DNA of 64,000 nt. Origin: Gemmobacter sp. Lineage in GTDB: Bacteria; Pseudomonadota; Alphaproteobacteria; Rhodobacterales; Rhodobacteraceae. Numbering within the stretch: position 1 is the stretch's first letter; each line of letters opens with the position of its first letter. Made by a program: the position numbers and the translations under genes. Shown here piece by piece: positions 60,193 to 64,000 of this stretch. The notes under the pieces are model-generated. The model had not been told where the DNA came from, did not search any database, and was given only the letters and a program-made list of their open reading frames with translations. The stretch is taken from positions 2,026,501 to 2,090,500 of the forward strand of contig NZ_JAUCBS010000013.1 of the NCBI RefSeq assembly GCF_034676705.1, given 5' to 3'.

Positions 60193-62088
60193 ATGGCGCG
60201 ATTTGCCAGCATCGCCGACCGCGACGCCGTGGAACAGGAAAAGCCCTGGGCCGACCGCAAGGTTCCGGCCACGCTTTACGCCTTTCTGTCCGATGTCGCG
60301 CAGCGCCATCCGAACAATCCGGCGGTGACCTTCCAGCTGCTGTCAGGCGCCACCGACCCGGCCCAGACCCTGACCTGGGCCGATCTGAAGGGCCGCGTCA
60401 CCCAGGCCGCCAACCTGTTCCGCAGCCTTGGCGTGGGCGAAGGCGACGTGGTGGCCTATGTGCTGCCCAACAGCCTGGAAACCGCCGTCACCCTGCTGGG
60501 CGGCGCCACGGCCGGCATCGTCAACCCGATCAACCCGCTGCTGGAACCCGAACAGATCTCGGCCATCCTGCGCGAGACCCGGGCCAAGGTCGTGGTCACC
60601 CTGAAGGCCTTTCCGAAAACCGATGTCGCCCAGAAGGTGGCCGAGGCGGTGAAACATGCCCCGGGCGTGACCACGGTGCTGGAAATCGACCTCAACCGCT
60701 ATCTTACCCCGCCGAAAAGCTGGATCGTGCCCCTGGTGCGGCCCAAGAACCCGGTCGGCCATACGGCGGTCGTGAAATCCTTCACCGCCGAATGCCGCCG
60801 CCAGCCGGCCGACCGGCTGGCCTTTGCCGACAGCGCGCGCGACCGGGTGGCGGCCTTTTTCCACACCGGCGGCACCACCGGCATGCCCAAGGTGGCGCAG
60901 CACAAATATTCCGGCATGATCTACAATGGCTGGCTGGGCGCGGAAATGCTGTTCACCTCCAAGGACGTGCTGATCTGCCCGCTGCCGCTGTTCCACGTCT
61001 TTGCCGCCTATCCGATCCTGATGTCGGCCATCGCATCCGGTGCGCATGTGGTGTTCCCGACCCCTGCGGGCTACCGGGGCGACGGGGTGTTCGACAACTT
61101 CTGGAAGCTGATCGAACGCTGGAAGGTGACCTTCATGATCACCGTGCCCACCGCGATTTCCGCCCTGATGCAGCGCCCGGTGAATGCGGATGTCTCCAGC
61201 CTGCGGATGGCGATTTCCGGGTCTGCCGCGTTGCCGGTGGAACTTTACAACCGCTTCAAGGCCGCCACCGGGGTGGAAATCGCCGAAGGCTATGGGCTGA
61301 CCGAGGCAACCTGCCTGGTGTCCTGCAACCCGGTCGAAGGGGCGAAGAAGATCGGTTCGGTCGGCATTCCGTTCCCCTATACCCACGTCCGCATCCTGCA
61401 AAAGACGCCCGAGGGCTACCGCGAATGCGCGGTGGACGAGGTGGGGGAAATCTGCGTGGCCAACCCCGGCGTTTTCGAGGGATCAACCTATACCGAGGCC
61501 GACAAGAACCGCGACCTGTTCGCCGAAGGCCGCTTCCTGCGCACCGGCGATCTGGGGCGGCTGGACGGCGACGGCTACCTGTGGATCACCGGGCGGGCCA
61601 AGGATCTGATCATCCGGGGCGGGCACAACATCGACCCCGCGGTGATCGAGGAGGCGATGCTGAAGCATGATGCGGTGGCCTTTGCCGGCGCCATCGGCCA
61701 GCCCGATTCCTTTGCCGGCGAACTGCCGTGCGTCTATGTCGAACTGGTGGCGGGCAAGCAGGCCACCCCGGTCGAGCTGATGCAATTCGCCGCCGAGCAT
61801 ATCACCGAACGCGCGGCGGTGCCCAAGCATCTGGAGATCCTGCCCGAACTGCCGAAAACGGCGGTGGGCAAGATCTTCAAGCCCGACCTGCGCCGCCATG
61901 CCATCTCGCGCGTCTACAACGATGTGCTGTCCAGGGCCGGCCTTGCCGCCGAGGTCGCCAGCGTGACCGAGGACAAGAAGCGCGGCCTTGTCGCCCGCCT
62001 GCGCCGCACGGGCGCGGTGGATGAGGCGAAGCTGGCGCAACTGCTGGGCGAATTCACCACGCCCTGGGAATGGCAGACCGAGGGGTGA
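60193..62088 (+). CDS. Acyl-CoA synthetase (AMP-binding family)
   Basis: 631 residues from MARFASIADRDAVEQEKPWA, after GGGGGGAG. The adenylate-forming motif HTGGTTGMPKVAQHK, the second motif EGYGLTEATCLVSCNP, and the hinge DLGRLDGDGYLWITGRAKDL, then IIRGG, are present. The C-terminal Lys that joins adenylate formation lies in PKTAVGKIFKPDLRR. It activates a fatty or other carboxylic acid to its CoA thioester. Chain length is not predictable. It stands alone between the LysM gene and a transporter operon on the other strand. Confidence 0.9.
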   Translation: MARFASIADRDAVEQEKPWADRKVPATLYAFLSDVAQRHPNNPAVTFQLLSGATDPAQTLTWADLKGRVTQAANLFRSLGVGEGDVVAYVLPNSLETAVTLLGGATAGIVNPINPLLEPEQISAILRETRAKVVVTLKAFPKTDVAQKVAEAVKHAPGVTTVLEIDLNRYLTPPKSWIVPLVRPKNPVGHTAVVKSFTAECRRQPADRLAFADSARDRVAAFFHTGGTTGMPKVAQHKYSGMIYNGWLGAEMLFTSKDVLICPLPLFHVFAAYPILMSAIASGAHVVFPTPAGYRGDGVFDNFWKLIERWKVTFMITVPTAISALMQRPVNADVSSLRMAISGSAALPVELYNRFKAATGVEIAEGYGLTEATCLVSCNPVEGAKKIGSVGIPFPYTHVRILQKTPEGYRECAVDEVGEICVANPGVFEGSTYTEADKNRDLFAEGRFLRTGDLGRLDGDGYLWITGRAKDLIIRGGHNIDPAVIEEAMLKHDAVAFAGAIGQPDSFAGELPCVYVELVAGKQATPVELMQFAAEHITERAAVPKHLEILPELPKTAVGKIFKPDLRRHAISRVYNDVLSRAGLAAEVASVTEDKKRGLVARLRRTGAVDEAKLAQLLGEFTTPWEWQTEG

Positions 62089-62161
62089 TTGCGCTTGCTA
62101 CCGGCAAAATGTGACGCCGCAGATCCGCATCTGGGACGCTCCGGACCAGCTTTCCCCGGCT

Positions 62162-62256
62162 GCCTTTCGCTCTGATCCAAGTATCCCACGGGGGGTGCCG
62201 ATGGTGCGCCATCGGTTCAAGAACCAATCGGCGACGGGGTGTGAAACCCCCGTTTC
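62162..62256 (-). repeat. Structured dispersed repeat, copy 9
   Basis: On the minus strand the copy has a G-run hairpin (ACGGGGT.../...ACCCCCGT, about 62234-62253), a variable hairpin CCGATGG-CGCA-CCATCGG (62198-62215), then CACCCCCCGTGGGATACTTG and GATCAGAGCGAAAGG. The order hairpin A, hairpin B, tail is the same as in copies 1, 2, 4 and 6. It lies between the acyl-CoA synthetase and permease genes. Confidence 0.8.
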
Positions 62257-62280
62257 CACGTTTGGATCCGGGCGCACCAG

Positions 62281-63192
62281 CTAGCGCGGCGTGACCCCGC
62301 GCAAGCGTTCGGACCGCCGGCGCAGCAGTTCCACCGTGGTCAGCAGTGCGATCGACACGATGACCAGAATGGTCGCCACCGCCAGGATGGCCGGGCTGAT
62401 CTGTTCGCGGATGCCGTTCCACATCTGCCGCGGGATGGTCTGCTGATCATGCGCGGCGACGAACAGCACCACCACCACCTCGTCGAACGAGGTGACAAAG
62501 GCAAACAACGCCCCCGACACCACGCCCGGCAGGATCAGCGGCATGGTGATGCGGAAGAACGCGGTCGAGGGGCGGGCGCCCAGGCTGGCGGCGGCGCGGG
62601 TCAGCGAATGGTCGAACCCCACCAGCGTGGCCGTGACGGTGATGATCACGAAGGGAATGCCCAGCGTGGCATGGGCCAGGATGATGCCCAGATAGCTGCC
62701 GGCCAGCCCCGTCATGGAATAAAAGAAGAACAGCCCCGTGGCCGTGATGATCAGCGGCACGATCATGGGCGAGATCAGGATGGCCATGATGCTGCTGCGG
62801 AACGGCATCTCGGGGCGCGACAGGCCAAGGGCGGCCAGCGTTCCCAATGCGGTGGCCAGCAGGGTGGAAAACGCCCCGATGATGACCGAATTCTTCGCGG
62901 CCTTGACCCAGTGCGCATTGCGCCAGGCATCCGCCCACCAGGCCCCGTCGCGCGCTGCATCGGGGGCCTGCATGCCGAAGGTCAGCAGGCTGTCATACCA
63001 GCGGCTGCTGTAGCCCTGCGGATCCAGCGCCAGCATGCGTTCGGTGAAGGTGAAATAGGGCTCGGCGTTGAAGGACAGCGGAATGATGATCAGGATCGGC
63101 GCGATCAGGAACAGGAACACCAGCCCGCAGATCACCCGGTAGGTGTATTGCCAGAACCGCTCCAGGGGTGTGGCATAGCTGGGGATGGGCAT
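62281..63192 (-). CDS. ABC importer permease, PotC-like
   Basis: 303 residues from MPIPSYATPLERFWQYTYRV. Six membrane helices and the binding-protein-dependent permease motif (AAASLGARPSTAFFRITMPL, then ILPGVVSGALFAFVTSFDEV, the EAA-type loop) are clear. It resembles the second permease of spermidine/putrescine- or Fe/thiamine-type importers (FTSFDEVVV). Together with the neighbouring PotB-like permease it would form the membrane pore. The ATPase and binding protein are outside the window. The substrate is likely a polyamine or related small cation, by family only. Confidence 0.88.
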   Translation of the reverse strand: MPIPSYATPLERFWQYTYRVICGLVFLFLIAPILIIIPLSFNAEPYFTFTERMLALDPQGYSSRWYDSLLTFGMQAPDAARDGAWWADAWRNAHWVKAAKNSVIIGAFSTLLATALGTLAALGLSRPEMPFRSSIMAILISPMIVPLIITATGLFFFYSMTGLAGSYLGIILAHATLGIPFVIITVTATLVGFDHSLTRAAASLGARPSTAFFRITMPLILPGVVSGALFAFVTSFDEVVVVLFVAAHDQQTIPRQMWNGIREQISPAILAVATILVIVSIALLTTVELLRRRSERLRGVTPR

Positions 63193-63218
63193 CGGTGGTT
63201 CCTGTGGCTGGCGGCGAA

Positions 63219-63275
63219 GCGGGGGTTTCACACCCCCGCACCCCCGTGGGGTATTTCAGGCAAGATGATGCAGCC
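63219..63275 (+). repeat. Structured dispersed repeat, copy 10
   Basis: Hairpin A is GCGGGGGT-TTCAC-ACCCCCGC (63219-63239). The tail ACCCCCGTGGGGTATTTCAG is followed by GCAAGATGATGCAG. It lies between the two permease genes. The tail departs more from the consensus than other copies. Confidence 0.7.
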
Positions 63276-63280
63276 TGGGC

Positions 63281-64000
63281 CTAGCCCAGTTTCATGTTGT
63301 CGATGCCGATCAGGCGGTCGTAGAGCCAGTAGAGGATCACCACCGACCCCAGCAGCAGCGCGGAAAGGGCGGCGGCCAGCGACCAGTTCAGCGAATCCTG
63401 CATGTGAAAGGCGATGAGGTTGGAAATCAGCTGCCCGCTGGCCCCGCCCACCAGCGCCGGCGTGATGTAATAGCCGACCGCCAGGATGAACACGAGCAGC
63501 GCGCCCGCGCCGATGCCGGGCAGGGTTTGCGGCAGGTAGATGCGGCGGAAGGCGGTCCAGGAGGTGGCGCCCAGGCTGCGGGCGGCGCGGACATAGGCCG
63601 GGTTGATGGTGCGCATCACCGAATACAGCGGCAGCACCATGAAGGGCAGCAACACATGCGTCATGGCGACCATGGTTCCGGTCTGGTTGTAGATCATTGG
63701 CAGGCGGCCGCTGTCGCCGATGATCCCCAGCGCGACCAGCGCGCTGTTGATGACGCCCTGCTGTTGCAGCAGCACGATCCAGGCCGTGGTGCGCACCAGA
63801 AGCGAGGTCCAGAACGGCAGCAGCACCAGGATCATCAGCAGGTTGGACCAGCGCAGGGGCAGGGTGGCCAGCATATGCGCGATGGGAAAGGCCAGCAGCA
63901 GGCACAGGCCGGTGATCGCCGCTGACAGGGCGAAGGTGCGCAGGAACAGTGGCACATAGACGCGGCGTTCGGGGGGCACGGCTGCGATGCTGCCATCGGT
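63281..64000 (-). CDS. ABC importer permease, PotB-like, cut by window edge
   Basis: At least 239 residues; the frame is still open at the right edge (upstream of MPPERRVYVPLFLRTFALSA it reads TDGSIAAV), so the true start lies beyond 64000. The EAA-type motif RAARSLGATSWTAFRRIYLP, then QTLPGIGAGALLVFILAVGY, and five or more membrane helices match PotB-type permeases. It is upstream of the PotC-like gene in the usual order, with repeat copy 10 between them. Confidence 0.88.
   Translation of the reverse strand, partial: TDGSIAAVPPERRVYVPLFLRTFALSAAITGLCLLLAFPIAHMLATLPLRWSNLLMILVLLPFWTSLLVRTTAWIVLLQQQGVINSALVALGIIGDSGRLPMIYNQTGTMVAMTHVLLPFMVLPLYSVMRTINPAYVRAARSLGATSWTAFRRIYLPQTLPGIGAGALLVFILAVGYYITPALVGGASGQLISNLIAFHMQDSLNWSLAAALSALLLGSVVILYWLYDRLIGIDNMKLG

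Overview
The window looks like a piece of a chromosome from an alphaproteobacterium of the order Rhodobacterales (Paracoccaceae, Rhodobacter/Gemmobacter/Tabrizicola-like). The reasons are the very high GC content, an F1 ATP synthase operon atpHAGDC standing without F0 genes, a (2S)-methylsuccinyl-CoA dehydrogenase of the ethylmalonyl-CoA pathway, a DUF1127 gene, an IalB-family protein, and overall family content. This placement is inference from protein families, not a database result. No rRNA, tRNA or CRISPR array was found.

Region 1 (1-9573) is an accessory, decaying segment. It holds a cut-off conjugation end (DUF2274 gene and the TrbI C-terminus), two pieces of aldo/keto reductase genes joined out of frame to other genes, two convergent IclR regulators, a hyuA-hyuB deletion fusion that also has a G11 frameshift, an intact alpha/beta hydrolase, a flavin monooxygenase with a one-base frameshift, and another broken aldo/keto reductase that has lost its catalytic Tyr. 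It ends in a complete IS5/IS903-type insertion sequence (8524-9573) without a target-site duplication. The IS separates this segment from a 5'-truncated RTX protein gene.

Region 2 (about 9.6-64 kb) is mostly core genome: the RTX protein remnant, a lipoprotein cytochrome c, a SPOR lipoprotein-DD-carboxypeptidase-tmk operon, msrA and a geranylgeranyl-reductase-like gene, prmA, ruvCA, htpX, rlmN, exbBD-tonB, IalB, an asparaginase, a DMT exporter, a UbiH-type hydroxylase, a pyrimidine nucleotidase, a GntR regulator overlapping a large glycosyltransferase, carA/yqeY, atpHAGDC, cobalamin genes (phosphatase and cobU), a ChaN-like protein, mcd, mtgA, queG, ohr/ohrR, ogt, ileS, gdhA, an ABC exporter, a LysM protein, an acyl-CoA synthetase, and two permeases of a spermidine/putrescine-type ABC importer.

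The most unusual feature is a dispersed structured repeat found about ten times between 12.9 and 63.3 kb and not seen in Region 1. A typical copy has a hairpin with G-run and C-run arms, often a second hairpin whose stem changes sequence between copies while still pairing, and a conserved tail resembling CCCCCGAGGATATTTGGATC followed by AAAGCGAAAGG. It abuts or forms the 5' ends of tmk and queG. A second striking structure is a block of five tandem, sequence-different, near-perfect hairpins between the convergent htpX and rlmN genes.
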